Source: Acidiferrum sp963771295 (lineage in GTDB: Bacteria; Acidobacteriota; Terriglobia; Acidiferrales; UBA7541). Taken from it: a stretch of DNA of 64,000 bases. The translations under genes were made by a program, and so were the position numbers. The stretch spans positions 558,001-622,000 of the forward strand of contig CAVYTB010000013.1 of assembly GCA_963771295.1 (NCBI GenBank), given 5' to 3'. Of this stretch, positions 35,039 through 44,953 are shown piece after piece. Under the pieces are notes generated by a model. It did no database searches. It saw only the letters and a program-made list of their open reading frames with translations, and was not told the DNA's origin. Position 1 is the stretch's first letter; every line of letters starts with the position of its first letter.

Positions 35039-36874
35039 TTAGTCCTTGGCGGGCACTGCCTTTGACTGCGTTTGGGGCGCTAGCGGCAACGGAATTTCGA
35101 TGGAACCGATATGATCTCCGACAAGGTCATGCACTACCAGCCGCAACCATGCGGCATTGCTGGGAATTTCGAGCGCTTGCTTCAGGCGATAGTCTCCCTT
35201 GGCAATTGTCGAGAGTTCGGCGGCAGAGTAAGCTTTGTCGAAGCGCGTCCACTGACCCAGCATGGGGCGATTGTCGGCATCATAAGCGGCAAATTGAAAC
35301 TCGAATTTGCCGAGTGGCGTTTCGTTTCCCGCCGAGCGCTGGAATGAGAATCGTCCTCCCAGAAACCCATACTCCACCGTATATTTCTGCATCCGCACTT
35401 CCTTCCACGTCTTTTCCGAAGCAAAAGATGGAAAACGGGAAAGATGCGCGATCTGCTCCTTCGTGACTGTTTTGGGCAGTCCCTCGGCGTGAATCTGCAA
35501 TTCCAGTACAAGGTCGTGAGCGAGAGGCGCGCCGCGAATCAGAGCGGTTTGCAGTCGCTCCACGGGCGCATTTGCGGCTTTTTTTGCCATGGCGCTCCCG
35601 TCGTCAGCCACGTAGCTGCGGCGATACGCCAGTTCGTAATTATGGGGCGGCAGCTTTACGCGGATCTTGCGCAGGCGGCCATCAAAGTTGGTGTTGCTGG
35701 GAGAATAGCTGAGCGAGTAATAGTTCGAGCCGTGATCGGCGCTGGTGGCGATAGCTTCCGCGAGCCCACTGGTATTGTAAAAAGCGCGTCCGCCGGTGTC
35801 TTCCGCGATCTGCTCCATGACGAAGTGTTCCGACAAAAGCGCCTCTGAAGACTTGGACGACCCTCCCGCACTCTGCCCGGCGCCGCTAGCGCCGAAGGAT
35901 GGATCGGTCGACAAGCCTCGTGCATCGACTGGATAGACAGCCACTTGGCCAATCGCCAGCAGGTTCGCCGCTTGCTGCAGTTTTGCGCTGTAGTCGATGG
36001 TCGTGCCGAATGGATTCATCGGATTGCTGCTGGAGAAAAAGCCCAAGGGAAAAGAGCCGGACAGCCAGATTAGATTTTTCCGCCCAGGCAGCCCGTTCAA
36101 GAGTCTGGCAATTTCCAAGAACGCGGCGATGGTTTGTTCGGTGCGCTGGCTCTGGTAGAAATCTCTGGCCTTCGCGTCGGTTCGATCCGTGCGCGCTGCC
36201 ATGCGTTTCAGAACCGGATCGTTCGCGAACGGGCCGACGGAAACTTCGGAGGGAGCGATGTAATCACCGGGAGTTCGAAGCAATGGGGAGGAGTGCAATG
36301 CAGACTCTTGACCGTTCATTGCAGCCAGCAGCAGCCGCTCGTCATCCGAAAATCCTTGCAACAGATGCAGCTTTTCGCCGAGCACAAAAATGGCAAACCG
36401 GCTTCCGGGGGAATGCGTGCGCAGAAATCGTATGACTTCCTGGAACGCGTATGGCTGGTCGTTCAAAGGAGTGTTCAGAGCATCGAACAGCAAAACATTC
36501 AACGGCAGATGTTCGTTCACCGCGGAAACATTCAGGAACGTGTCCGGCGGCAGCGTCGGAACCGCCGCGCGATTGGCGTTCGAAGAGTCCGCAGCGTTGT
36601 TGTGGGCCTCAAAATAAATGATCTTCTGCGGAACACTGTTTTCAAATACCGAAAAGTCTTGCTGGGTGAGTCCTTTGACCGGCCGGCCGTCTTCATCGGT
36701 CACTACGATATCGAGCACTACCTGCCTGACATTCATTTTGATCGTGGCGGAGTTGCCTGCGGAATTTGCCGTTTGCTCGGTGCGGGACGTTAAGGGGGCG
36801 GGCGTTTGCGCGCGCGCCACGGGGCAAACAGAAACGAAAAGCGTCGCGGCAACCAGGCATCGGGCAATCGGCAT
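35039..36874 (-). CDS. Exported VWFA-related domain protein of Acidobacteriota type
   Basis: About 611 residues with signal peptide MPIARCLVAATLFVSVCPVA. The family core is obvious: VDIVVTDEDGRPVKGLTQQD, FSVFENSVPQKIIYFEAHN, NVLLFDALNTPLNDQPYAFQ, a VWFA-like fold at about 120-390 with GRKNLIWLSGSFPLGF, GQVAVYPVDARGL and an ending YYSLSYSPSNTNFDGRLRKI. The C-terminal 170 residues are variable. This family is greatly expanded in Acidobacteriota and its role is unknown; perhaps adhesion or matrix binding. Start ATG 36874; the frame extends to GTG 36928. Confidence 0.9.
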   Translation of the reverse strand: MPIARCLVAATLFVSVCPVARAQTPAPLTSRTEQTANSAGNSATIKMNVRQVVLDIVVTDEDGRPVKGLTQQDFSVFENSVPQKIIYFEAHNNAADSSNANRAAVPTLPPDTFLNVSAVNEHLPLNVLLFDALNTPLNDQPYAFQEVIRFLRTHSPGSRFAIFVLGEKLHLLQGFSDDERLLLAAMNGQESALHSSPLLRTPGDYIAPSEVSVGPFANDPVLKRMAARTDRTDAKARDFYQSQRTEQTIAAFLEIARLLNGLPGRKNLIWLSGSFPLGFFSSSNPMNPFGTTIDYSAKLQQAANLLAIGQVAVYPVDARGLSTDPSFGASGAGQSAGGSSKSSEALLSEHFVMEQIAEDTGGRAFYNTSGLAEAIATSADHGSNYYSLSYSPSNTNFDGRLRKIRVKLPPHNYELAYRRSYVADDGSAMAKKAANAPVERLQTALIRGAPLAHDLVLELQIHAEGLPKTVTKEQIAHLSRFPSFASEKTWKEVRMQKYTVEYGFLGGRFSFQRSAGNETPLGKFEFQFAAYDADNRPMLGQWTRFDKAYSAAELSTIAKGDYRLKQALEIPSNAAWLRLVVHDLVGDHIGSIEIPLPLAPQTQSKAVPAKD

Positions 36875-37039
36875 GTTCTTTGCTCTCGGTCCCGTGCCGA
36901 AGCAACGCAGAGCCAGGTCATTAGCCACGAGTTACCTTCCCGGATGCGACTTAGGCTACCACGGATTTCCCGCATCAGGGTGAACGCGAATTACAGAAAT
37001 TCGCAGAGTTGTCGTTACCGCTGCCTTTCCTGGACCAAA

Positions 37040-37074
37040 CAAAAAACGGCCCGGGGTGAGGGGACCCCGGGCCG
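37040..37074 (-). terminator. Strong rho-independent terminator
   Basis: Minus strand CGGCCCGGGGT-CCCCTC-ACCCCGGGCCG then TTTTTTG, about 25 nt after the stop of the gene at 37099. Eleven-pair GC stem. Confidence 0.9.
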
Positions 37075-37098
37075 CGCCGCATTCCTACGAGGAGGAGT

Positions 37099-38058
37099 TC
37101 AGCGTTTCTGCTCGAAGGACAGCGGGAAGTCAAACACAAGGTCGCCGACAGGAACGCGCAGGGAAAGTTCGCCGGCATTCGCTTCGCGTTCGAACCACAG
37201 CACTCCGGCAGCTTTCTGACCCGAAGCGAGTTTGCTGTGCTTCAGCGCAAGAGAGCGCAATTCTGCGGCAGATGGAACCACTGCCGCGTGATTGCTGTCG
37301 GAGGGTTGCACGCTGTGTTCGCTGAAGTAGTCCGGGGTTGGAAGATGATACGAAGCCGCGCTGGCCGCCGGCGTTGCGTTTTTGCGATAAGCCACGGCGC
37401 TGGGCGAGGGCTGCGCGTTCGCCTGCGTCAGCAGCACTTGATGGTTGACGACGCGCGAGAGCTTCGCCGGATCTTCCGCCAGCAGCGATTTCAAGTTGGG
37501 CTGCAGTTCGTCCAGAGTGATCAGCACCGGAAATACTTCCACCACTTCTTCGCCCTTGTTCGAAACTGCAACGGTGGCACGCAATTTCCAGCCGGAATCT
37601 TCGAGCGAAACTTGGACCGTCACGTCATTCGCGGTGGCGGATTCAACCGTATGGCCCTTGCTGAAGAACTGGTCGCAGCCCGGCGCGCCGGCCTGCCAGC
37701 GAACCACATTGTTTACCGCGGTTGCCGACAGCGGCTGGTGGTCTGCCGCGCTGGCCGTGTCCATGTTCAGATACATGCGCGCGACGTAGCCGTCGGAGGC
37801 GCGAACGCGAACGGTGTAGCCTTCGCTATCGGATAGGACGCTGACGGATTCACTGCAGGAGAGGTTTCGTACCAAATGTAGCGGAAGGGCCTGCGTAGCG
37901 TCGGCGGTCATTGGGACGCTGCTGATGCCCGGGCAATTCATGGTGGCGCGCTGAGCAGGTGCCGCCACAGGTGCCATAGCCTCGTCAGATGCCGCGGCAG
38001 GCAGCGCCGCCAGCACAAAAGCCGAACCGAGAAGAACTGCTCTTGCGGAAACGTACAT
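37099..38058 (-). CDS. Secreted protein of unknown function
   Basis: 319 residues with a signal peptide (VLLGSAFVLAALPAAASD). I do not recognise the family. Residues about 58-98 (LHLVRNLSCSESVSVLSDSE, GYTVRVRASDGYVARMYLN) look like a bacterial SH3-type domain, and two cysteines (MNCPG, LSCSES) may pair. The middle (SLEDSGWKLRATVAVSNKGE) is beta-rich; the C-terminal part is low complexity then FEREANAGELSLRVPVGDLV. Ends with the terminator just described, so it is an expressed single gene. Confidence 0.75.
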   Translation of the reverse strand: MYVSARAVLLGSAFVLAALPAAASDEAMAPVAAPAQRATMNCPGISSVPMTADATQALPLHLVRNLSCSESVSVLSDSEGYTVRVRASDGYVARMYLNMDTASAADHQPLSATAVNNVVRWQAGAPGCDQFFSKGHTVESATANDVTVQVSLEDSGWKLRATVAVSNKGEEVVEVFPVLITLDELQPNLKSLLAEDPAKLSRVVNHQVLLTQANAQPSPSAVAYRKNATPAASAASYHLPTPDYFSEHSVQPSDSNHAAVVPSAAELRSLALKHSKLASGQKAAGVLWFEREANAGELSLRVPVGDLVFDFPLSFEQKR

Positions 38059-38242
38059 GGACTTGCCTCCCTCAGAAACGAAACACGCGAAACAATTCTT
38101 TGTTGTGGGACGAGTTTCGCGAAACGAACGGAGGGCGTCTAGAGTACGCGCGTACCAGAGTACAGGTAATCAGATCGCAACTGTCCTTCGCGCGATTTGT
38201 GATAGAAGGAGTACAGGTAGAGATGCAATGGGAGAGACGAAA

Positions 38243-39058
38243 GTGAAAACCATATTTGCATTAGCGGCTTGCATGCTGATGAGCGGCGTAACGGCGCGCG
38301 CACAGCAGCAGCCGGCGACCATCACCACGCCTGAACCGAAGTCCGCGAGTGATTGCGCGCAATCGCCGGAGATGCAGAAACAGCTTGATTGGGACGCGCG
38401 AAGGTTGAAGGACTGGGCGGAACTCGATCGCTACCGCGCGGCGAATGCAGCGCTGGCGCCCGCGGCAAAAGAGGAAGCGCGCGTGGTGTTCATGGGCGAT
38501 TCGATTACCGACATGTGGCAACTGCCGAAGTCCGGCGGGTTTTTTCCGGGGAAGCCTTATGTGGATCGGGGAATTGGCGGACAGACTACGCCGCAGATGG
38601 TGCTGCGATTCCGCGACGATGTGATCGCGCTGCAGCCAAAAGCGGTAGTGATTCTGGCGGGTACCAATGACATTGCCGGAAATACCGGGCCGATGACGCT
38701 GGAAGAGACGGAAGGGAATTTGGCGACGATGGCGGAACTGGCGCGGGTGCATGGAATCCGCGTGGTGCTGTCGTCAGTGATGCCGGTGAACGATGTTGCC
38801 GACGCCGATGGCAAAGTGATCGAGCAGACGGACCGTAGGCCTCCGGAAAAGATTCTGGCGTTGAACGAATGGATCAAGAAATATGCGGCGGAAAATGGGC
38901 ATGTGTACCTGGATTACTTCCCGGCGACCGCGGATGAAAAGGGGTTTCTGAAGAGTGAAATCACGAATGATGGCTTGCATCCGAATGCGCAGGGCTATGC
39001 GGTGATGGCGCCATTGGCGGAGAAGGCCATTCAGGAGGCGTTGAAGAAGAAGCCGTGA
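38243..39058 (+). CDS. Exported SGNH/GDSL hydrolase
   Basis: 271 residues with a signal peptide (FALAACMLMSGVTARA, then QQQ). All four SGNH blocks are present: VVFMGDSITDMW with nucleophile Ser near 86, RGIGGQTT (Gly), VVILAGTNDIAGNTG (Asn) and NDGLHPNAQGYAVMAP (Asp/His near 244). A periplasmic carbohydrate esterase or lipase is likely. GTG 38243 is chosen over ATG 38228 because GGGAGAG lies 6 nt upstream. Confidence 0.88.
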   Translation: MKTIFALAACMLMSGVTARAQQQPATITTPEPKSASDCAQSPEMQKQLDWDARRLKDWAELDRYRAANAALAPAAKEEARVVFMGDSITDMWQLPKSGGFFPGKPYVDRGIGGQTTPQMVLRFRDDVIALQPKAVVILAGTNDIAGNTGPMTLEETEGNLATMAELARVHGIRVVLSSVMPVNDVADADGKVIEQTDRRPPEKILALNEWIKKYAAENGHVYLDYFPATADEKGFLKSEITNDGLHPNAQGYAVMAPLAEKAIQEALKKKP

Positions 39059-39436
39059 AGATAGAGGCTGGTGTGCCGGTTCAAACGATTTTTGTTGGGC
39101 GGCAATTTTGCCACGACCCCTCCGCTCCGATCCGCAAAAGACGAGGGTCGCCGGTCGGGATGACAGATTCGGAAGAGACCGGAAAACTGAACCGGGATAA
39201 AGGCCGGCCACTGCAAGGGCAAAGGCATAAAACGCACCCAGAAGGCGTCCGCTACAGCGGCGAGAAAAGGCTGCGAGCGGCTGGACGAATGTGAATCGCA
39301 AGTAACTTGACCGCCGCTCGCGTGTGCGCTACGGTGAAGGTAGTTTCTCCGTGTTAGAGCTGTGAGGCAGCTTGATCATTCGAGGAGGAATCCCATCGGC
39401 CACCCGGTTCGAGCAACAGGACAGCCTGCAACTTGG
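39059..39436. other. Spacer before phoH with a dispersed repeat
   Basis: Contains the repeat 39111-39165 and an apparent GAGGAGG at 39381-39387 not followed by a standard start codon at normal distance. No gene. Confidence 0.5.
39111..39165 (+). repeat. Dispersed intergenic repeat, CGGTCGGGATGACA type
   Basis: Starts TGCCACGACCCCTCC and ends GCCGGTCGGGATGACAG; partner of 29231-29284. Confidence 0.65.
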
Positions 39437-40456
39437 ATGAGACGAACGATACATATCACCGGAAAAATAGAACCCTTCTTCGGAACCCTTGACGAAAATA
39501 TCCGCTCGTTGGAAGACGCCTTGCGTGTACGCACGCACTTGCACGACACGCGTCTGACCATCGAAGGTGAACAGGATAGCGTGGACCAGGCGGTGCGCAT
39601 CGTCGAGGAGTATAACCACCTGACCCGCCACGGGCGTTCACTGACCAGCGCCGAAGTGAAGTCGTTGATGCGCGTGGCCACGGATGAACCGCACGAATCG
39701 CCGCGAGGGATGTTTGAGCACGGGCGCACGCGGTCGTTCGGGAAAAAAGTGGTAACGCCGAAGAACGCTAGCCAGCGCCGCTACATGGAAGAGATCGAAT
39801 CGCACGACATGACGTTCGGAATCGGGCCGGGCGGCACGGGCAAAACCTACCTGGCGGTGGCGATGGCGGTAAGCGCGCTGCTGACCAAACAGATGAACCG
39901 CATCATTCTGGCGCGGCCCGCGGTGGAAGCGGGCGAGCGCCTGGGCTTCCTGCCGGGAACGTTGCAGCAGAAAATCGATCCGTATATGCGGCCGTTGTAC
40001 GACGCGCTGTACGACATGTTGGATGCGGACAAGTTGGAGCGCTTTCTGGAGAAGGGAATCATCGAGGTTGCGCCGCTGGCATTCATGCGCGGCCGCACGC
40101 TGAACGATTCCTTCGTGATTCTCGACGAAGCGCAGAACACCACCAGCGAACAAATGAAGATGTTCCTGACCAGGCTGGGATTCAATTCCAAAGCGGTGAT
40201 AACCGGCGACATCACGCAGATCGATTTGCCGCAAGGGAAAAAATCCGGCCTGGTAGAAGCGCTGGAAATCTGCGGGAAGATTCCGGGGATTAGCAACGTG
40301 CAATTCGGGGAAAAGGATGTGGTTCGCCATAACCTGGTGCAGCAAATTATCCGTGCGTACGAAGAGCACGACGCGACGCATCCGCAGCGAGGCGGCAACG
40401 GCAAGCCCACGACAATCTCGAAGGAAACGGGCATGCCGGAGCCACCGCGCAACTAA
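39437..40456 (+). CDS. phoH: PhoH-family ATPase
   Basis: 339 residues from ATG 39437 (frame open to GTG 39362; start uncertain). N-terminal KH-like segment RTIHITGKIEPFFGTLDENI, then PhoH core: Walker A GPGGTGKTYLAVAMAV, ILARPAVEAGERLGFLPGTL, FMRGRTLNDSFVILDEAQNT with Walker B, and GDITQIDLPQ. PhoH proteins are NTPases tied to RNA metabolism. It precedes ybeY and ybeX closely, the standard ybeZ-ybeY-ybeX order, so this is the ybeZ-type member. Confidence 0.92.
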   Translation: MRRTIHITGKIEPFFGTLDENIRSLEDALRVRTHLHDTRLTIEGEQDSVDQAVRIVEEYNHLTRHGRSLTSAEVKSLMRVATDEPHESPRGMFEHGRTRSFGKKVVTPKNASQRRYMEEIESHDMTFGIGPGGTGKTYLAVAMAVSALLTKQMNRIILARPAVEAGERLGFLPGTLQQKIDPYMRPLYDALYDMLDADKLERFLEKGIIEVAPLAFMRGRTLNDSFVILDEAQNTTSEQMKMFLTRLGFNSKAVITGDITQIDLPQGKKSGLVEALEICGKIPGISNVQFGEKDVVRHNLVQQIIRAYEEHDATHPQRGGNGKPTTISKETGMPEPPRN

Positions 40457-40488
40457 TTTTGTGCGCTAACCCTGACCCTCAAGAATTC

Positions 40489-40989
40489 ATGAAACGCACA
40501 GGACGCTACCTGGCAGCAGGTATAGTGGCGAGCGATGTGCCAGCGATTGAGAATCGCCAGAAGGCTGTGCATGTGGAAATGCGCGCCCTACTCGAATTCA
40601 CAAACCGCGCAAAATTACATCTGGGCTTGGCGCAGCACAGCGTGGCCGTCCGGCTGATCAACGATCGAGAAATGGCGCGGCTCAATGAAATGCATCGCCA
40701 TAAAAAAGGGACCACCGATGTGCTGTCGTTCCCCGCGGAAGAGCGCCGGCGGCCCAGAAGTCTACGGCAGGCGCTGAAAAAAGTGCGTGACGCGCAACTC
40801 GGCGATATTGCAATATCGCCGGTGGTGGCCAAACGGAATGCCAAACGATACGGGCGGAACTTGACCGAGGAAATTCAAATACTGATCCTGCATGGAATCC
40901 TGCATCTGCTGGGATACGATCACGAGACGGACCGTGGCCAAATGGAACAAGTAGAATTGCGGCTGCGGCGGCGACTGGGAATCGCTTGA
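40489..40989 (+). CDS. ybeY: Endoribonuclease YbeY
   Basis: Zinc endoribonuclease for 16S rRNA 3'-end maturation and ribosome quality control. 166 residues: VRLINDREMARLNEMHRHKK, GTTDVLSFPAEE, LGDIAISP, and the metal-binding HGILHLLGYDH. An insertion of basic residues (ERRRPRSLRQALKKVRD) sits before LGDIAIS. Start between GTG 40459 and ATG 40489; the ATG is preferred for length. Stop lies 2 nt before ybeX. Confidence 0.92.
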   Translation: MKRTGRYLAAGIVASDVPAIENRQKAVHVEMRALLEFTNRAKLHLGLAQHSVAVRLINDREMARLNEMHRHKKGTTDVLSFPAEERRRPRSLRQALKKVRDAQLGDIAISPVVAKRNAKRYGRNLTEEIQILILHGILHLLGYDHETDRGQMEQVELRLRRRLGIA

Positions 40990-40991
40990 CG

Positions 40992-42269
40992 ATGTTGCCT
41001 TGGATCTATATTGGCGGCGTGCTGGTTCTGGCATTGGGCTTGCCCATCTTTTCCTACCTGGCGCTGATCTACCGCGAACTGGGCCGCATGACCACCGGGC
41101 GCATTCACGAACACCTGGATATTTTCGAAGCGGAGATCGAGCCGAAGTTGCGAATCAACCGGCGCAGTGGCGGGCGCACATTTCGCATCCTGGGGCATTT
41201 CTGGCTGGCGTTTATCGTTCTGGAGACGACGCGCGGCATCGTGTACCTGGTGCCAAACCGCTGGGAAGCAGGTCTGCAGTTTCTGGTATTCCTGACCCTC
41301 GAAGTTGTAATCGCGATGCACTTTATCCCGGACATGCTGCTGTATCGCACGACGGGACGATGGTTGCTGCCATTGCTGCCGGCCATCAAGTCCGCGATGT
41401 TCATTGTGTGGCCTATCCGAGTTTTCCTGGAAGGCGCGGAGTCGTTGGCGCGAATTTCTGAGCACGAAGTGGAGCGAACCGAAGAGCAGCGCACGGAAGA
41501 GGGTATTGAGGCGTTGGTGGAAGTGGCGGAAGAAGAAGGCATCATCGAGAAAGATCAGGCCGACCTGATTGAACAAGTGGTGGAATTCAGCGACAAGCGC
41601 GTCCGCGAAGTGATGACGCCCCGGCCCGACGTGGTGGCTTTGCAAGCCGACGCGACGCTGGAAGAAATGCACACCAGGTTTGTGGAGACGAAGTTTTCCA
41701 AGATGCCGGTGTATGAAAAATCGCTGGACGATATTTTCGGCGTGGTGCACGCGCAGGATTTGCTGCAGATCGCCGATACCGATTTGCCGAAACGAAAAGT
41801 ACGTGAACTGGTAAGGGCGGCGTTGTTTGTCCCGGAAACGAAGCTGGGCTCGGATTTGTTGAAGGAAATGCGGCAAAGAAATCAGTCCATGGCCATCATT
41901 ATCGATGAGCACGGATCTGTTGCCGGCATCGCCACCGCGGAAGACTTGGTGGAAGAAATTGTGGGCGAACGCGGCGGAGATGATTTTCAGCCGTCCCCGG
42001 ACGCGGTGCGCGAGCCGGATGGAAGCCTGGTGTTGCGCGGAAGCATGACCATCCGGGAGGCGGAAGAGTTGTTGGGAGTGCAGTTGGAGGAAAATGCCGG
42101 CGAAACGGTGACCACGATGGCCGGGTTGCTGAGCCACATGTCCGGAAAAGTGCCCGCGCCGGGAGACAAAGTGGATATCGAGGGATACCGGTTTGAGGTG
42201 CTGGAAGCGAACCAGCGCAAGGTGCTCAGATTGCGGGCGCGGCATCTGGCGTCTGCGGCGAAGAAGTAG
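40992..42269 (+). CDS. CNNM/CorC-type protein with DUF21, CBS pair and transporter-associated domain
   Basis: 425 residues: about three or four membrane helices (WIYIGGVLVLALGLPIFSYL, LGHFWLAFIVLETTRGIVYL, LLPLLPAIKSAMFIVWPIRV), a CBS pair at about 200-325 (REVMTPRPDVVALQADATLE, FSKMPVYEKSLDDIFGVVHA, MAIIIDEHGSVAGIATAEDL) and a CorC_HlyC domain (RGSMTIREAEELLGVQLEEN). Relatives affect Mg2+/Co2+ transport. The N-terminal part is shorter than a classic DUF21. Third member of the phoH-ybeY cluster. Confidence 0.88.
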   Translation: MLPWIYIGGVLVLALGLPIFSYLALIYRELGRMTTGRIHEHLDIFEAEIEPKLRINRRSGGRTFRILGHFWLAFIVLETTRGIVYLVPNRWEAGLQFLVFLTLEVVIAMHFIPDMLLYRTTGRWLLPLLPAIKSAMFIVWPIRVFLEGAESLARISEHEVERTEEQRTEEGIEALVEVAEEEGIIEKDQADLIEQVVEFSDKRVREVMTPRPDVVALQADATLEEMHTRFVETKFSKMPVYEKSLDDIFGVVHAQDLLQIADTDLPKRKVRELVRAALFVPETKLGSDLLKEMRQRNQSMAIIIDEHGSVAGIATAEDLVEEIVGERGGDDFQPSPDAVREPDGSLVLRGSMTIREAEELLGVQLEENAGETVTTMAGLLSHMSGKVPAPGDKVDIEGYRFEVLEANQRKVLRLRARHLASAAKK

Positions 42270-42280
42270 CGTCTCGCTCT

Positions 42281-44953
42281 TTAGGAAACTTGTTTTTTCA
42301 ATTCCGCCAGAAGATTCAGCGCATCGATAGGCTTCAATTCATCCAGATTTGCGGTTTTCAATCTGTCAATCACGTCGCGGTCCAGCGCCGTGAACATTAC
42401 AGCTTGTGAGCCGTTGCCATTCGTGCTGGAACCCGCACCCGGCGTCAGCGTCTCGCTCAACTCGTGCTCGCTCTGCTCGTGCCTCTTCAAAACTTCGCGC
42501 GCTCGTTCGATTACGCTGCGTGGCAAGCCCGCCAGTCTCGCTACTTCAATGCCGTAGCTTTTATCCGCGCTTCCCGGCTCAACTTTGCGCAGAAAAATAA
42601 TTTCGTTGGGAGTCTCTTTCACCGAGACATGAACGTTCTTGACCGTGGGCAGCAAATCGGCCAATTCCGTCAGCTCGTGGTAATGCGTTGCGAACAGCGT
42701 TCGCGCGCGCGTGTTGCGCTGCAGATGCTCGACCACCGCCCAGGCAATCGACAAGCCATCGAACGTCGCGGTCCCTCGCCCGACTTCGTCCAGCAGCACC
42801 AGGCTCGATGGCGTGGCGTGATGCAGTATGGCTGCGACCTCGCTCATCTCCACCAAAAATGTCGAGCGGCCGCGCGCCAGATTGTCGCTGGCGCCAATGC
42901 GCGTAAAAATGCGGTCCGTGAGCGGGAGCTTTGCTTGTCGCGCCGGCACGAATGAACCCATCTGCGCCATCAGCACAATGAGCGCCGCTTGGCGAAGGTA
43001 AGTGGATTTGCCGCCCATGTTGGGCCCGGTGATCAGCAGCAGTTGCTGGCGGCCGGGCTCAAAGCACAAATCGTTGGGCACAAAGCGCTCGCCCTTTTGC
43101 CGCAGCAATTCCTCGATCACCGGATGGCGACCGCCGACGATCAGTAATTCACCGGTTCCATTGAATTCCGGCCGGGCATAGTTGCGGTCCGCCGCCATCT
43201 TCGCGAACGAAGCGAGCACATCCAATTGCGCAATGGCCGCCGCCGTTTTCCTCAGGCGCCCCGCTTTTGCCGCAATCCCCGAGCGCACTTCCACATACAG
43301 TTGCCGCTCGATTTCCAGGATGCGCTCATCCGCCGCCAGTATTTTGCGTTCGTATCCTTTCAGCTCTGGCGACGTGAATCGTTCCGCGTTCACCAGCGTC
43401 TGCTTGCGCTCGTAATCCGGCGGTGCCTTGTCGAAATTCGCTCGGGAAATTTCGATGTAGTAGCCGAACACCTGGTTGAAGCGAATTTTCAGCGAATTGA
43501 TTCCGGTGCGTTTTCGTTCGCGTTCTTCCATCGCCGCTATGATTTGCTTGCTGTGCTGGCTGAGATTCCGCAATTCGTCGAGTTCCGCGTTGTATCCCGC
43601 GCGGATAATGCCCTGATCCGTAGCCACGGCGGGCGGCTCATCGGCGATAGCCTTCTCCAGCCGCTCGCGTACGTCGACCAGTTCGTCGATCTCCCCGTAC
43701 AGGTCGCGCAGCAATTCGCTGCCGCCGCTTGCTGGTGGGGTGAGGAAATTCTTCAGGATGGGCACCTGCGCCAGCGATTTACGCAATGCCACCAATTCTC
43801 GCGGCATGGCAAGTCCCAACGTGATGCGGCTGGTCAGCCGTTCCAGGTCTTGTATGCCGCGCAATTCTTTGCGAATTTCTCCGCGCACTACTGTTTGCTG
43901 CAGCAAATGCGCCACTGCGCCCAGTCGCGCCTCGATGGCGTCGCGGTCAATCAGCGGGCGCATCACCCACGAGCGCAAAAGCCGCGCGCCCATGCCGGTT
44001 ACCGTCGAATCCACCGCGGCGATCAGCGTTGTTGGCCCACCGGACTTGCTCTCCTCGGTGAAGATCGGCGTCAGCAACTCCAAGTTTCTGACTGACACAG
44101 GATCCAACACCAGCGCGTCGTGCTGTTCGTAATAGCGAATGTGATTCAGATGTTGCAAAGCTTCCACGCTGGGGGCGTCATCCCCGCGGGCGGCATTTTC
44201 TCGCAGGTAGTGAACAATCGCTCCCGCCGCGGTCATGGCTTGCAGGTGGCCATCTAGTCCGAAACCGGTCAACTCCGCTACACCGAACTGCTCACGCAGA
44301 ATGCGCTCCGCGTAATCTCGCTGGAAAATCCAATCCTCCAGGCGCGATTCCACGCCGCCCGTGCCATCGAGCAGGGAAGTCTTCGCGGTTTCAAACAATT
44401 GCTGAGGACGCGGCAGCAGCGTTTCGCGCGGACGCATCAACTGCAATTCATCGCGCAGATCTTCCTCGGCGCGTTCGCCCGCAAATTCCGTGGCCTGAAA
44501 TTCGCCGGTGGACAGGTCCACCATAGCCAGCCCAATCCGCTGCGCCCCAGTATTCTGCGCTACCGCCGCCAAATAGTTATTTTCCCGCGCGTCCAGCACC
44601 GCCACGTCGGTCGCGGTTCCCGGCGTAATAACGCGCGACACTTCGCGCCGCACCAGCTTCTTCCCCGGACCGGGTTGCTCCATCTGTTCACAAATTGCCA
44701 CTTTGTAGCCGGCGCGAATCAGCCGCGCGATGTAGCCGTCCGCCGCGTGATAGGGCACGCCGCACATCGGGATTGGCTGACCTTTCTCGCGATTGCGCGA
44801 GGTCAGCGTAATCTGCAATTCGCGGGACGCGCTGATAGCATCCTCGTAAAAGAGTTCGTAGAAATCGCCCAGGCGGAAAAGCAGCAAGGCATGCGGGTAG
44901 CGTGCTTTCACCGCGTTGTACTGCTGCATCAGTGGAGTCGAGGCTTCGGACAT
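42281..44953 (-). CDS. mutS: DNA mismatch repair protein MutS
   Basis: Recognises base mismatches. 890 residues, full length. Mismatch-recognition motif GDFYELFYEDA with the Phe-x-Glu wedge near residues 29-39, MCGVPYHAADGYIARLIRAG, core and lever domains, Walker A GPNMGGKSTYLRQ near 645, ASDNLARGRSTFLVEM, Walker B LVLLDEVGRGTATFDGLSIA, ATHYHEL. The C-terminal tail (HELSETLTPGAGSS...) is the usual variable linker. Stop is 11 nt from the ybeX stop on the other strand, so the two converge tightly. Confidence 0.97.
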   Translation of the reverse strand: MSEASTPLMQQYNAVKARYPHALLLFRLGDFYELFYEDAISASRELQITLTSRNREKGQPIPMCGVPYHAADGYIARLIRAGYKVAICEQMEQPGPGKKLVRREVSRVITPGTATDVAVLDARENNYLAAVAQNTGAQRIGLAMVDLSTGEFQATEFAGERAEEDLRDELQLMRPRETLLPRPQQLFETAKTSLLDGTGGVESRLEDWIFQRDYAERILREQFGVAELTGFGLDGHLQAMTAAGAIVHYLRENAARGDDAPSVEALQHLNHIRYYEQHDALVLDPVSVRNLELLTPIFTEESKSGGPTTLIAAVDSTVTGMGARLLRSWVMRPLIDRDAIEARLGAVAHLLQQTVVRGEIRKELRGIQDLERLTSRITLGLAMPRELVALRKSLAQVPILKNFLTPPASGGSELLRDLYGEIDELVDVRERLEKAIADEPPAVATDQGIIRAGYNAELDELRNLSQHSKQIIAAMEERERKRTGINSLKIRFNQVFGYYIEISRANFDKAPPDYERKQTLVNAERFTSPELKGYERKILAADERILEIERQLYVEVRSGIAAKAGRLRKTAAAIAQLDVLASFAKMAADRNYARPEFNGTGELLIVGGRHPVIEELLRQKGERFVPNDLCFEPGRQQLLLITGPNMGGKSTYLRQAALIVLMAQMGSFVPARQAKLPLTDRIFTRIGASDNLARGRSTFLVEMSEVAAILHHATPSSLVLLDEVGRGTATFDGLSIAWAVVEHLQRNTRARTLFATHYHELTELADLLPTVKNVHVSVKETPNEIIFLRKVEPGSADKSYGIEVARLAGLPRSVIERAREVLKRHEQSEHELSETLTPGAGSSTNGNGSQAVMFTALDRDVIDRLKTANLDELKPIDALNLLAELKKQVS

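Noticed and set aside
36989..37098. Terminator at 37040 serving the VWFA gene
   Set aside because: The T tract is on the minus strand and follows the gene at 37099; the VWFA gene starts to its left and runs away from it.
40920..42245. 441-codon frame antisense to the CorC-type gene
   Set aside because: His/Gln/Arg-rich shadow of the CBS-domain protein.
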